A stretch of 64,000 nucleotides of DNA from Paramecium octaurelia (GCA_905182995.1 CAJJDP010000096.1:248001-312000); one strand, 5' to 3'; positions 49,578 through 62,039 are shown, counted from the first letter of the stretch. The notes: generated by a model from the letters alone, not told the origin. A program made the numbers and translations.

Positions 49578-50591
49578 TCAATGTGTTTGATTATTGTTTA
49601 GGAACATATTCGAATAAAATTTGGATTGAGATTACGAACTCCCGAAGGATGGCTATCTATTTTGATTGATAAAATTGGGTCTGATTTAAGATTTCACATG
49701 TTAATCTTCTTCTTAATCTTGTTATTCTTGTTATTATTTCTTAGCCTACCAATTATTTAATCTATTTGGATATAGATATAAACTTTTTACCTTTCAACCA
49801 TGACTTCTATATCCTTCTGATGCAAAGGTGACTTAGCAGGAGAATCAGGCTCATTCATTGAGTTGCTCAATTATTCAGTCAAATCTACGTACTGATGTAC
49901 GGGTATGGATGCCTTGATTTGCTATTGAAAACAATATAAATAAGTAATTACATCATTTATAGCAATAGGTAATTGATCGGAATCTAAAATATTGGGATTT
50001 GGAGTTTATTGATGTGATAATTCATATTTACTATCAGTGGCATTAGTTTTCGATTTGAATTAAGACACTTCTAACTATTATTAGCGTTGATATTCTTAAT
50101 ACATGGAACTAGTCATGTTTTTAGTATAATAAGGTCCAAAATTGCTAGTGTTTCTTTTAGATTGTTCTAATGATAGAGAATGAAGAGCATACAAATAACA
50201 TTTTCGCTGTTTTTTCTGACCTGATACAACCTCTCAAATACAGAGGAGTTATTCAATTCATGTGTTATTCTGTTGGCATTGTTGATAAGTTCTCTTGACT
50301 ATAAATAAATGAGGATTAAATACTTCATCATCATATATTTGTTGTCTTTTCATTTGTCTATTTAAATTCCATCGGAATAGATCATTTATGGATCTCTATA
50401 GATTTGCAGATTATTTGTTAATCTAGAATAGATGGGGATAATACCTCTGGTTTGAATTGGTATGATTCAAGTTTAGGTTTCTCCTTGATTCTCTATTTTG
50501 AAGAGGGTCTGAAAGAGTTTTTGGCTAGGATTTAAATGCGCAGAAGCTCTTCATTAGTCAACAATAATCTTTAGGAGGTGTACTTTTTCAT
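49578..50591 (-). CDS. Hypothetical Gln/Ser-rich protein, about 303 residues
   Basis: Not recognised. Starts MKKYTSQRLLLTNEELLR and is polar, with a helical segment near residues 60-100 and a Gln-rich tail. Four introns restore the frame: 50423-50444 (22 nt), 50299-50323 (25 nt), 50216-50241 (26 nt, CAG end) and 49762-49790 (29 nt). The spliced length is a multiple of three. A 30-nt GTA...TAG segment at 49922-49951 could be an extra intron or coding sequence, because it keeps frame and has no TGA. No signal peptide or membrane segment. Confidence 0.6.
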
Positions 50592-50671
50592 AACAAAATA
50601 TAAATTTTATTTCTCATTATTAAAAATGAGTTAAGATATATAAAATAAAATAAAGCCAGTTTCATTTGAGG

Positions 50672-51211
50672 TCATTCGATTATATCAAAGAATTCTTAGA
50701 TTGTAGTTTGTCTTCTAAATCTTCTTTATGGTACTGTAAACCAGTCTTTACCATAAATTTTTTCAACATAATCAGTAAAGGTAATTAATTAATATTGCTT
50801 ATTATCTTTATTTTATTTTAATTAAGTATTAACCGGAGTGTTGTTATTAAAGAATTCATCAACATCATTTTTCACTTCGATTTTCAAAGTAGGTTGAGAT
50901 GAAAAGTTTTCGTTTCTTCTGAAACGAAAAGTTTTATATTATTGTTGGGGTTCTTGGATATTATCCATATTATCCATTTTAGATAACATTTTTTTGAGAT
51001 TAAATTCTGATGGTCTATGAGTTCTTAGAGTATTTTAATTTTCCATCAAATTGTCAATACTGTCTAATTTCATGGGCGAATAATTTAAAGAGACTTTAGA
51101 CTTAGACTTATCAGGTGATTTCAATGGAGAGGAGAATAAGGTTTCTTGATCATAATCAGTATTGAATAAATTCCTAGTAATTGAGGAGAGGTTTGTTTTC
51201 CTGTTGGTCAT
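50672..51211 (-). CDS. Hypothetical protein, 179 residues
   Basis: Not recognised. Intronless frame from ATG 51211 to TGA 50672-50674; an in-frame ATG at 51253 could add 14 residues. The N-terminus is Ser/Thr-rich with SPxK sites (FSSPLKSPDKSKSK), then acidic and Asn-rich, then a basic C-terminus (VPQRRFRRQTT). A near-perfect 15-bp inverted repeat lies inside the coding region at 50902-50935. Spacing to the next minus-strand gene is 80 bases. Confidence 0.55.
50902..50935. repeat. Inverted repeat, 15-bp arms, 4-base loop
   Basis: AAAAGTTTTCGTTTC and its reverse complement with one mismatch, separated by TTCT, inside a coding region. It could form a hairpin in the RNA. Confidence 0.7.
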
Positions 51212-51969
51212 TTTAATTTTATAATTCCAAATTTTAATATTTATGATTAACATTCTAATTATGCTTATCCTATCGGGGATTTAATATCACATGTAATATT
51301 TAGATTAAATTATAAACAAATATATACAATCTATACATTATCAATAGCTAGATGATATTGATTCACTATCTACCATTTCTTAATTGATAAGAATTAGACT
51401 AAGTTATAGTCAAATAGATATAGTATAATGTTTAAATCCTTACTTTTCTCATAAATATCTTTTATTCATCTTATTCTATAAGAATAAATTCTAACAATCT
51501 AAACTAACCTTATTCTTTTACTCTCTCTCGATTCCTATTGTTTTCAAGCTCGTAAACCTTCTAAAACCTTTTTTTATCATGTTCTAAAAAACTGTTATTT
51601 TAGAATTCAAATTTTATTTATCACAAAAATCTTTACATAATTAAGTATTAGCTCATTTTGCATATAGTAGATGATTACTTACTATTTTAGCATATTTTAA
51701 GTGAATTTATAAGTTGTAATTACGTTCTCATAAATGGCTGTTGTGGATTTTGATTTGTCTTAGAGAGATGGTACTTGAAAAAAATGTTTGATATATTTAT
51801 ACTTTGTAGTACGTAATAATTTACAATACTTTGGATATATTATTATTTCCATATGATTTTTAGGATTATCTAATATAATTTATTTTATAATTATTGTGGT
51901 CTAATTTAATTTAAAATCCTTTGAAATATTGTAATATATAATAAAGAATGATTGTCAACCAAATAATAA
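51212..51969. other. Non-coding divergent spacer
   Basis: About 760 AT-rich bases between divergent genes. No ciliate-code frame or RNA gene was recognised. The promoters of both flanking genes are expected here. Confidence 0.45.
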
Positions 51970-53013
51970 ATGAATCATTCAAAATCGACAAAAAATAAGT
52001 TCAACATTGAAGATTGTTCTGAATCAGAGTAGGAAGAAACACAAAGAAAATCTTTGAATGCTTAATCTTAATCCTTATTTTAAACATCCCTCTTTGGTGG
52101 ATTAGACTCTTCAGTTAAACAATTTAAAAAGAAACCAATAGTGAAAAAATCTATGACAGAGTTCCTAAACAATTATGATTAAAACTTTGATGATGTATTT
52201 GGAAGTATGAAAATGCCAATAGATGTAAGTCTAGATCATTCAGAAAACAAAAAAAGTGCTCACAACAATAATAACAATAACAATAATAATAATAATGGAT
52301 AAAAAAGTAATAAAAAGTAGACAAAAAAGAGACCAATAGAAACAGTAAATTCAGAATCAGAATCTAATTCAGAAATTTAGACTACAATTAAAAAATAATC
52401 AAAACCAAATAGAAATGGAAAGAAGAAGTAATCTAAAAGAATTGTGGATTCAGATTCAGATGAAAACAAAGAATAGGTTGAAAAGGTTGAAAACAAAATC
52501 CCTAAAAAAAGTTAACCAAAAAAATAAATCAAAACCAATAGTAAATAATCATCGGAAGAATAATCTAGTGAAAATAAAAAGTATAATCCCAATTCAGTTG
52601 ATCTACCATAAAATAGTAAAAAAGACAAGAAAGGGTAAAAATTGAAAACAGCAATATTTAATTTTGGTACCGAGGAACCAGAAAAATAAGCATCATCAAA
52701 TAAGAAAACTAAAAAGGATACACCAAAAAGATAGACTCCTAAAACAAGAAGCAAGAAATAGGTCGAATAAGATGATGATTCCAAGGATGATAAAATTGAA
52801 TAATTAATTAAAGAATATCAAAAAGAAGAACAAGAATTGAAAAAGAGTCTCACAAATAGAAAGGATAAGGGAACAAAAGACAATGGAACTAAAGAAAAAG
52901 TGGAAAATAAAGATAAAAACAATATATTAAATGGTATTAAAAAAAGTTATCTGACCTCAGAATGCAGTCCAAAAACAAAATCAGATGAAGAAGATGATAT
53001 TGATGATTCATGA
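51970..53013 (+). CDS. Charged low-complexity protein, probably nuclear, 347 residues
   Basis: Intronless frame from ATG 51970 to TGA 53011-53013. An N-terminal segment with SLFGGLDSS and a conserved-looking MTEFLNNYDQNFDDVFGSM is followed by an Asn run, then alternating Lys-rich and Ser/Glu/Asp-rich stretches such as RIVDSDSDENK that resemble CK2 sites and nuclear-localisation clusters. A chromatin or nucleolar role is plausible but unproven. It ends 24 bases from the stop of the convergent gene. Confidence 0.6.
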
Positions 53014-53037
53014 AATAATATATTATCTTCGAATTTA

Positions 53038-53630
53038 TCATTTTTATTATAAATGATGATGCCATTTAGTTTTCTCTGATAATATTCCTGGATTTGTAAT
53101 ATTTCCTTACTTTCCAAAATTTCCATAGACATTATGAGCAGTGCTTAAGAAATGTCTTTTTACATTGAAACTAAAAGTCTTTATTATTAATTTACTGTCT
53201 GTCACCTAATTCGATTTGAGAGGCATTTTTAGTTAAAATTGGAGCATCTGGTTCAGGCAATCTTGATCTAAATGATCCTGTATTGTAGGGTTCTAATAGT
53301 TTATTAGTAGATCCAACATGCAAATTGGGTCTCACTTTATAATCATCTCTGTTCTATTACGATATTTAAATACGCATAAGACGAAGTTGTATATGTAGAT
53401 TTAATTTCATGTTCAGCTGGAGTTTTATTGGCGATCTCATAAAAGGGAATGGCCTAGAGAAATCAAAATCGATATCTTACTTCCGGATTGCCTTATTTCA
53501 TTCTTACATAAGAGCATGAACTAACTCTAGTGTTTTTGAAAAAAGCAGCTGATTTATCTAACTTTAGAGATGGGTGTAAGACCATCCTGCCACTTTAAAT
53601 TGATTGTTTAGTTTCGGACGGTTGTTACAT
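53038..53630 (-). CDS. Small protein with possible microtubule-inner-protein motifs, about 171 residues
   Basis: Family uncertain. Three introns are needed: 53454-53480 (27 nt), 53349-53373 (25 nt, CAG end) and 53171-53195 (25 nt); the spliced length is a multiple of three. The protein is a compact, proline- and aromatic-containing chain with SSYADDYKVRPNLHVGS and a C-terminal HNVYGNFGKQGNITNPGIL followed by KTKW. Short extended repeats of this style (NxxxGxxG...PGIL) are common in proteins that line ciliary doublet microtubules, but this is only pattern likeness. It converges with the nuclear-like gene; 24 bases separate the stops. Confidence 0.6.
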
Positions 53631-53780
53631 TCTTATTAATTATATTATTTATTTTATTTAATGAGAACTAATCATTAATACAATTATAATTATAAATTAG
53701 ACTAAATATTTTAGAGAGAGAAGTAACTATTCATAGTAAATAGGTCATATGATCTCCATTTGAAGAAGTTGAATGAAATC

Positions 53781-54651
53781 ATGAGCAAGAAAACATAATC
53801 CCAATAAAGAGTCTAGCATTTAGAAGTCCTGGAAAAAAGAAACAACTTACGATTACAAAGAAGACGTTTCGATCAAAATGGTATGTTATCATCTGCTATA
53901 TTAATAGAATAATCAGAGCGCATTAACAAGGGCAATAGCTAGCTATATTAAAAAATAACAGAAATCTGCAATAGACCCATGTAATAAGATTACTATAAAT
54001 ATGAAGATGATTAACTACATCACCCTCACAATCTAAACCTAACCTTTCGTAAGAATCAAGCTTAACAAATACAAAATGAAAATATTAAAATTGCTGATCG
54101 ACTCATGAAATAAGAACCAGTCTTGAAATTAGAGGAGTTTTCACATTCTTATAAGGAGAATAAGAGGATAGTGATGAGATTGCAAAGATATTAACAGTGT
54201 TAAAACTACATGAATAACATCAGGTAAAATTCATAAAACTATAAATTAAGAAATAATATGACATATTCTTACAGAGATCCTACAAACAACAGTTCAATAA
54301 TTTCAAGAAAGAAAGAAAAGCAATAGTTATAATTTTAGTTGTAACCAATTATTAATAAGTAAATATTCTTAATCAAAAATCTATAGTTTAAAAGCTAAAT
54401 CTATCGAACATACTGAAATAGATAAGCAAATTGAAACTAAAAATCACTTTTTATCATAAGATCTAGAAAAATTGAAAGATTATTAAATTAAAGCATAATT
54501 ATCTGAAATTCAATAAGTAAATGAGGAATCTTAAATTGAAACCATTAGATAGGATGAAACTGTTGATCAGCATATACAATAATAAATTGAGAGAGAAGTT
54601 AAACTTTATCAAGAAGAGCAAAGTGATGATATTGAATAATAATTAAAATGA
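53781..54651 (+). CDS. CFAP97/KIAA1430-like protein, about 280 residues
   Basis: The N-terminal half contains NLTFRKNQAQQIQNENIKIA followed by DRLMKQEPVLKL, with an upstream ERINKGNSQLYQKI. This Asn-Leu-containing helical pattern, alternating between the RIxxxN type motifs, resembles the CFAP97 (KIAA1430) domain found in ciliary and axonemal proteins. The C-terminal half is an acidic, Gln-rich coiled coil. One GTA...TAG intron at 54359-54386 (28 nt) is required; a 27-nt AAG-ending segment near 54222 keeps frame and is probably coding. The spliced length is a multiple of three. An axonemal role is an inference. Confidence 0.6.
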
Positions 54652-54729
54652 ATTATTTTCCTTTTAACAGTGTTTTGAAAATAATATTAAAATTAAATTT
54701 ATTTATAACTATTCCATTTTAACAGTCAC

Positions 54730-56577
54730 ATGAAAAATAAAGAATAAGTGCTTAAATAAGTCTATGAAAGTAATTTATAATTTAAATTTAGATGATAATA
54801 AAGTATTTGGCAAAAAAAATAAGCCAAGAAACTAAGAACCTAATATGTTTGATATGATGAAATGGCCAGTCGAGTAGGATGAACCATGGGATTTCAAGAA
54901 GAAAATATAGGTTGAAAGAGAGCCTGAAACAAAAAAATTAATAACAAGAATAAATCATGAGAATTCACCTTGGTTAACTGAAAATAAAGATAATTTCAGA
55001 AAAATTGAAAAATTAAAAGTTGAAGATTCACAAATCCTTGTATAAAGTATATAAGCATTCTTACAATTATTTAGAATTGGATGAAAAAACTATTAAAAAT
55101 ATTGCAAAATCCTGCGATTGCCGTAATCCCTAATAATTACCTAATCCATAAATTCAATTATAGGAAGATTTAAATAATCAGTATAAATTACCTGTTTAAT
55201 GGAATCCTAAATTATAATCAGCATATCGAGATAATTACCTCGTCAAAGATATTAAAGATACAAATGAGTTAATGTATTAGTTAGAATAAAATAATAAAAA
55301 TTTCAAAGGAGAATATAAGGTTTAGCATCCCTTTAGTGGATTTTATTATGAAGATTCTAAGAAAGATGAAGAAGAAGTAATCTCATCTGAAGAAGAGGAT
55401 TAAGATAATGAAGAAGAAGATGATCAATAAAAAAAGATGAATACTAAATTTATTAAAAAAGCTAAGACTCTTGATCCTAATAATCCTGAAGATGCAGCAA
55501 AATTACAAAGGAGAAAAGACAGAATTAAGAAATTTCAAGGAGAAACCAGATGGATAGCTGATAGTGCTTTCACTACGTACTTTGGAAAACCTGCTTGGGG
55601 TCCCTATGGATTCAACAATATTAATCCATCTGTTGGAGGTATAGTGTATGGATAACATATGCTTTCTCATAATGTCCAACCTCATAGGAATAAAAATGAT
55701 CCATTTTATATCTAAACCTATTAGAATGCATTAAGAAAAGGAGCTGCAGTAGCTAATGTTGAACCTGAACCTCCAAGAAATTGTAGAGAAGAAGACAGGT
55801 TGAACCCTGAATAAGTAGAAGCTTAAAAATTAAGAAATTAATTGACTCCATAACCTTATTCAGAATTGAAAAAGAAATTAGATTCAAAAGGAAAATCGAC
55901 AATTCCTGAATTTAATATTAAAAAGCCAGAATTAACCAATACTTTAAGATTTGCTTCCGAAGCAGGCAGTGTTTAAGGAGAATCTTAAATCTAAGATAAA
56001 TAAGAAAAGTAATAAAGAAAACAAAAAGGAGACAAAAGACCTTAATCAGTTATTGATAATCGTACATAGAAATCTTAAAAGGATAAGGAGGATAATAAAT
56101 CAAGGATTAGTAATGATTAGAAAACAAAGGAATCTAAAAAGAAATAGGACAAAAAAGTTTAAATTCAATCAGAATCCAAATTATAAATAGATGATTAATT
56201 AGCTATTCCAGACAAGGCCAATAATAAATTCATTGAAGAATTGAAATAGAAAAAAGAGAAGGCAAACAGACTTACATGCAAAGTCAATGAAATTAATCCT
56301 TCTTTATTGAAATCATCCCCCAAATAAGAATAAAAGAAATAAATAACAAATGACCTGTAAGAAGTTAAATCGTTTGATGATAAGTATCATTATTTTATAA
56401 ATTCTTAGAAACCCACCAGCCAACTATCTGTAATAATTGGATCCAATTGAACTTAATCCAAAGAACTACAAAGGAGTTCCTGCAGATTGGTTACATAGAA
56501 TACCATTTGCAGGTAAAAAGTAGGAGATTGTGAAAAATGGATAATAAACTAGGGAGTGTTTCGATTATGGATTTTGA
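54730..56577 (+). CDS. Conserved-looking hypothetical protein, about 590 residues
   Basis: Not recognised. Three introns, 54770-54791 (22 nt), 55047-55074 (28 nt) and 56384-56408 (25 nt), all GTA...TAG, restore the frame from ATG 54730 to TGA 56575-56577 with a spliced length divisible by three. The middle holds an acidic run and then the best-conserved-looking part, TRWIADSAFTTYFGKPAWGP and GGIVYGQHMLSHNVQPHRN, rich in Gly, Trp, His and Tyr. A Lys/Gln-rich stretch follows, and the end has PKNYKGVPADWLHRIPFAG. No signal peptide. Its neighbours are possibly ciliary, so an axonemal role is possible but unsupported. Confidence 0.65.
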
Positions 56578-56655
56578 TTCTAGATATATTATCTTATTTT
56601 CTATATATAATAATATTATACTAATTTGATTATTTAATATATAAACAAAAATTAA

Positions 56656-58415
56656 TCAAAAAAATTAATAATAATTTGACAAAATTGATTAAATATCTTA
56701 TTCCCATTGAGTTTTGTATTTATTTTTTCTATGTTTATTCACAATATCCTTATCATATATAAATGTAGATTAATATAATTCTTAAATAATTTTGGATTCT
56801 TAAATCATTTAATGCAGAGTAGGCTAACATTATGATTGATTTGAAGATATAATTTATTGCATTGGCTATTGTTATATTTCAATAGGTATTTATTCATTTA
56901 GATCTTCTATTTAATCAAGAATGTTTTAGACATGATCAGATTCTTGTTTGTTTTCAATACTAATTTATGTTTGATTAGTCGGACAATTAGGTATTAGTTT
57001 CTATTCATTTTCAGAATTTTCAGTGACTTCTACCAAACTATTTCTTGAATTTGCTCTAGATTTTTTTTTAGGGTCCTTTTAAAGATCTAATGTAGTCTTT
57101 CGAGAAATGAGTTTTGATTATCTTTTTTAAATTTCTTTTTTTAGAATGATCGTTTAATCTTCTTGGAATTACTGTTATTCTAACTTCTTAGGTGGAGTAG
57201 CTGGTAATTTTAATTTTTGTTCAAGAACTTATTATGCATTAAACTTATTATTTCTAGAAGTCATAGTGGATGGAGAATCTGGAGCTTTAGGTGTAAGTGG
57301 ACTATTGATTGACTTTATACTGCTCTTTCTTCTAATCATTTAAGGCTATTGGGTAATAATCTCTTGTTAAACTTAAATTGGCTATATAGAGTATTGTTTT
57401 GTTGATCTTTTATTTAAATTAGTAGTTCTTCTTCTGGTGGTGCTATTGGCTGGTGAGCAATCAGTCATTTGATCAGTGAATTACTCAATTTAATCTTGGG
57501 ATTACTCAAAGTCTTTTTCAGAGATTTCATTAAAATCAAGATTATTAAGTTTTTCATCAGCTTCTGTTTGAATTACAATGGAAATATCCATTCCATCGAA
57601 AAGACTTTCACAATTACGTTTAGCAGGTCTTTTATTTTCAAATAATTTTTTTAGTTATTCAATTCGATCGACTAATTCAAAATCCACTAATCATAGACGT
57701 ATTATATATTACATTTGAATTGTTCATTAATAGGATTAATATAAAACTCGTTATAATCTTGATTAACAAGTTTGAATTGCTTTTTTAATTAGACCAATTT
57801 AATGTAGACATTCTTTTTATCTGATTATCTAACATAACCTTTATGTGATTTGAGTATGGCTTGTACTTGAGTGTAAATATCTTACATTTTTTCTTGAATG
57901 ACTTTTTTCTATTCTAAGTTTAGTGGTTCATTTTTTTCTTCAGTCTTGAGTATTAATTTGGAACTTTTTGATTATTATTATTTATCTGACTATTTTTGAA
58001 TATAGGGTTCAGTTTTTTTATATTGCTTAGAAGAGATGGATTCTTGTATTTTTTTTTTGGTTTTGCTGAGGTTTTTGATTCTTTAAGACAATTTTTCAAT
58101 TTAATCACTAATTATATTTTTGCTATTTTCGTTTCTTTAAACACTTTTTTATTGTGCACTAAAGATTTCTTAGTCATTAAACGATGAATCCACTCTACAT
58201 ATGTTATAACAGGAATATCGGCAATATTGTAAGGGAGTGGAAAGGGATCCCCTGGAGATATTATCAGTTCTAGTTTTAGGGGGAGAATTAGAATAATCGT
58301 AGACGTTATTAATGGATCTAATGGTAGGTTTATTTGATTTTTCTCTAGATTTTTCTAGATTCTTTATGCTTAATTATGGCAATCTAAAATTCAAGGATCT
58401 AGTTGTTGTTATCAT
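56656..58415 (-). CDS. Hypothetical Lys/Ser/Gln-rich protein, about 577 residues
   Basis: Not recognised. ATG 58415 to TGA 56656-56658 with one GTA...TAG intron at 57687-57712 (26 nt); the spliced length is a multiple of three. The N-terminal 200 residues are basic and Ser-rich, then a helical region including FKLVNQDYNEFYINPINEQF, then an acidic stretch. The C-terminal third has many SP/TP sites (SPLTPKAPDSPS) and Gln runs. It looks largely disordered, perhaps microtubule-associated, but this is a guess. It converges with the preceding plus-strand gene, 78 bases between stops. Confidence 0.6.
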
Positions 58416-58600
58416 TTTATTTAATTATTTATTAATTTAACTTTAATAACTTAATTTTATTGTCATCTTAATCGAATGAAAGGAAAAAGTGATATAATCT
58501 TAAAGAAGATACCATGTAGTTATAATGCGAATGAAAATAATTTATAAAGTGTGTGAAGCAATGAAGAAATCAAATAATATTTAAAATATTTAAATATAAA

Positions 58601-59969
58601 ATGGCATATCAATAGCCTTTTTACATGGCATCCCCACAAAGACCCCAACCTCAGCCTTAACCCTATATTCCACCCCCCTAAGTCTAGTCAAGACCATAAT
58701 ACCCTCCTCAAGCCTAGTATCCTCCTTAAATACCATAGGTACAATTTGAATTTATTTTGAATAATTTTAGGGATATCGTCCTCCCCAACCATACGGTTAT
58801 CCTCAACCTTAAATAGTTAAATAACCATTACCGCCTCAACCCCAAAGGATCTCCTATCCATAACAACCAATCGGATATCAACCATAATAACCACCCCCTC
58901 AAACCTATCCTCCTTAATAAGTATATCCATAAGGTCCTATCTACACTCAGAGTCCTTAGAGACCAAATCCAACCCAACCATATCCTTAGCAACCTGTAAG
59001 AGTGTCATTTTTATCATAGAATGTTTAACAGTATAGATAACCATAGCCTCCCTAGCCTCAGCCTCAAAGAACTGTTCCCCCCCAATAATATCCACCATAA
59101 CAATATCAACAACAACCACCACAAGGAGCTCGTCCTTATGGTCAACCCTAACCATAAGCTCCAGTCTAGCAATTGGCTTAGGCACCCATTCAAAATAAAG
59201 TCGTCCAACCGCCACACCAATTAGTTCCATAGTAGCCCAAAGCTTAATAAGTGCCATAATATAGACCACCTGACCAATAATAATAGCCATAACAGCCACA
59301 ATAATACAAGCCCTAATAGTTGTCATAGAAGGACGAAGATTTAGAGAAGAAGTTCTAAGATGCTATAGACAGAACAAGAGATTTAGTTCAAAGATACTAG
59401 AATCCACAACAAAATTAATATTAACCTTAAAAGTAATAGCAATAACCTCAACAGCCATAATACGAAAAGTAATCCATTTTTGAATCATCTTAGTCCTGAG
59501 AATAATGATCAAGATCAATAGCTCTAAGATTTGGCTTTGTAGTATGAGGATGGTTACATCTATAGAGGATAAGGGTATGAGCCAGCAACAAGAGAAGGAT
59601 TCGGAGTCCTAACTGATTAGAACGACAACGAAGTTTATAGTGGATATTGGCATGAAAACTAATACCATGGACAAGGCAAGTTGATCAATTTCCAAGCTGA
59701 GCAAATTGATGGCCCATTCGACTATTAAGACCTCAGTGGCATTGATAACGGCTGGTTAGGTTATGAGGGTATGAGATCTTTATAATGACTAAGGTGAATT
59801 CTTCGAAGGCAAGATGCATGGTTAAGGAACACTTTAATTAACTAATGGTGAAAAGTTTGAAGGCAAATTTAATGATGGAATGATTGATGGAGAGGGAGTA
59901 TACACAACTGTCAATGGATAAGTTATCAGAGGAGTTTGGAAGGAAGGAATCTTGGCAAGTTATATGTGA
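58601..59969 (+). CDS. Pro/Gln-rich MORN-repeat protein, about 428 residues
   Basis: The first 250 residues are a Pro/Gln/Tyr-rich low-complexity chain (PQRPQPQPQPYIPPPQ). A short helical linker (KDEDLEKKFQDAIDRTRD) leads to C-terminal MORN repeats: YSGYWHENQYHGQGKL, EGEFFEGKMHGQGTLQL and EGKFNDGMIDGEGVY. MORN repeats bind membranes or act as scaffolds, in ciliates often at the cortex or cilia. Introns: 58739-58770 (32 nt), 59469-59493 (25 nt) and 59769-59793 (25 nt, AAG end); the spliced length is a multiple of three. The low-complexity part resembles proteins that form condensates or cortical meshworks. Confidence 0.85.
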
Positions 59970-60068
59970 TCCCATAAAAAATATAAATAAATCATATTTT
60001 TAAATTTATTATCATTACATCTTTCCTTAGAGTCTCTATTCATACTATTTAATTAATATTATTAAGTA

Positions 60069-60434
60069 ATGTTTTGTTGTTCGACAAACAAACCAACTCA
60101 CAAAAAGTCAACCTAAATAAAAATCCAACATTAATCTTTCGATCAATCCATTAATCAAGAATTAGATAATCAATAAATCGCGACTCCACCACAAGTTCCC
60201 AAAAAATTAATGAAAAATCCTCCACCGTAATAAAAGTTTTTCGGATAAACTACTAAATCAGAATCTAAACTAAGAGATTCTAAATTGATTTAACCTATCA
60301 GAAATATTTAGCATAAGGCTTAGAATCCTTTTAAAAAATTCGAAACATACAAATTATTAAATATTAATGGCAATACTGAATTTTTGGCTGTCAAAGAATC
60401 CTATACCCTACTCATCAACAAGCTAACAGCTTGA
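60069..60434 (+). CDS. Small hypothetical protein with N-terminal cysteines, 121 residues
   Basis: Intronless frame from ATG 60069 to TGA 60432-60434. It begins MFCCSTNKPTHKK, a pair of cysteines beside the start followed by basic residues, which is a likely palmitoylation site for membrane attachment. The rest is polar with Pro/Gln runs and no known domain. It converges with the kinase gene 79 bases away. Confidence 0.55.
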
Positions 60435-60513
60435 TCATATTAATATTTTGTATTTCATTAGACTTATTATATAAATAGTTATTTCTGTAATAAACAAACA
60501 AATAATATTAAAC

Positions 60514-62039
60514 TCATTTCGAAAATTTTCTGTGTTAACAATCTTAATCTAAAAATCTAGTTTCCATTCTGTGCTGCAACACCTCATCTGATTATTTATC
60601 ACCCAAGTATAGTTCTGATTATTCAATATTCGTTTTTGATGAATTTTCTTATGAACTCTCTATTGCAAATAAAAAACTGCTCTTTCCACTCATCATTTGT
60701 TTACTCCTCACGACAAAATCGCTAATCTTAAAATTTCCATAATCATTCTTATTATTATTATTATTGTGGTTAAAATAAACATGATTCATATTATTCTTGT
60801 CACTAGTTGTATTACCATTTTGGATTGGATTTAAATACATTGGACTAGAAATTTTATATGGATTCATGACATCACTTAATTAGAGACAAGTTGCAATTTT
60901 AAAATCACAACACTTAGATTTCTTTTTTGAAATTTGTGTGTCATCCATAGTTTTATCGTATTAACTAGTTTTCATTGAAATCCAGGGATGTAACAATAAT
61001 TCTTCTGCTGACAAGCGATTTTTAGGGTCTTTGGCAAGCGTACGTTTTAATAAATCTTACTGTAAATAATGCAATTCTAAGAATTCCTATTGCCTCCATG
61101 GATTGTAATTAGTATTAGTAATAGTTTCAATTGTATCAATAATTGTATCAGCCAAGAAGGGAAATTTGTGACATAATAATTAATACAAAATAATTCCACA
61201 GGACCAGATGTCAACTATAAATTTAATTATAATAGAATACTTTTTTCATTGTAAATTCCACATAGAAAAATTTCGGGGGCTTAAAACAAAATAGTACCTG
61301 TTCTAGTCCACATTTCATGAATGATGATACCATTTTTATTTTTATTAAAGAACTGTTTGGATACGCCGAAATCAATAATTTTAATTTCAGTTTGATCGCT
61401 TAGTTTCACTAGAATGTTATCTGGTTTAATATCTCTGTGGCAAATTCCTTTATGATGTATAGATTTAAGCGAAATTGCTAAATTTCTAATAATTTCTCTA
61501 ATTTATTTAATGGTCAGTTAGTTTTTATCAAGATAATATTGCAAACTCTTCCATTCACAATATTCCATGACTATATATGACACTTTTTCATTTTCATCTA
61601 TAAATAGATCGAAGACTTAAATAATCTATGGCAACGAATTTAGCTCTCTGTTTATTATAAAAGTTTATGTAATAGTGTTTATTAATTCAGGATCATCAGC
61701 ATTCGGTATAATTTTGACTGCGTATTTGGTTGGAATGTGACCGAAATTAAAGAGTTAGCTGGATTAAGTTTTTTTGTAGCAAACCTTCACAATTCCATTT
61801 GAGCCTTAGCCGATGATAGAACCAACTTAGTATAAATCATGAAAACGATTCTAAATACAGGGTGGTTATTTTTAGTCTGGTTTAGCCTAGGGCTAAATAT
61901 TTAATTAAGTATTGCTTGTTGATCTTTTAATAATTCGAGAATTATCTATATTTTTATTTATTGTTTCTTTTTTAGTAAATAGAGATTACTTAATTTTCGA
62001 TCTCATTTCATTTAATTATTTATCTCTATTTGTTTTCAT
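60514..62039 (-). CDS. Serine/threonine protein kinase, about 499 residues
   Basis: A complete kinase domain: Gly loop GQGSNGIVKV, catalytic Lys in YAVKII, catalytic loop HRDIKPDNIL, DFGVSKQF, activation segment RTGTILFQAPEIFL and DIWSCGIILYQLL. The layout is typical of the CAMK or CAMKK-like kinases that are very numerous in ciliates. One intron, 61215-61240 (26 nt, GTA...TAG), lies just after the APE motif; the spliced length is a multiple of three. The N-terminal 80 residues are basic and Ser/Gln-rich; the C-terminal 170 are polar with a short Asn run. It is the upstream-facing tandem partner of the kinase-like gene 111 bases away. Confidence 0.92.

Noticed and set aside
52947..53132. Minus-strand frame of 61 codons over the convergent gene ends
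   Set aside because: It lies in another frame of the 53038-53630 gene and runs on antisense into the upstream gene. The spliced frame of 53038-53630 is better supported.
58937..59326. Minus-strand hydrophobic frame
   Set aside because: Antisense of the Pro/Gln-rich part of the MORN gene; composition is what reversed CCA/CAA codons give.
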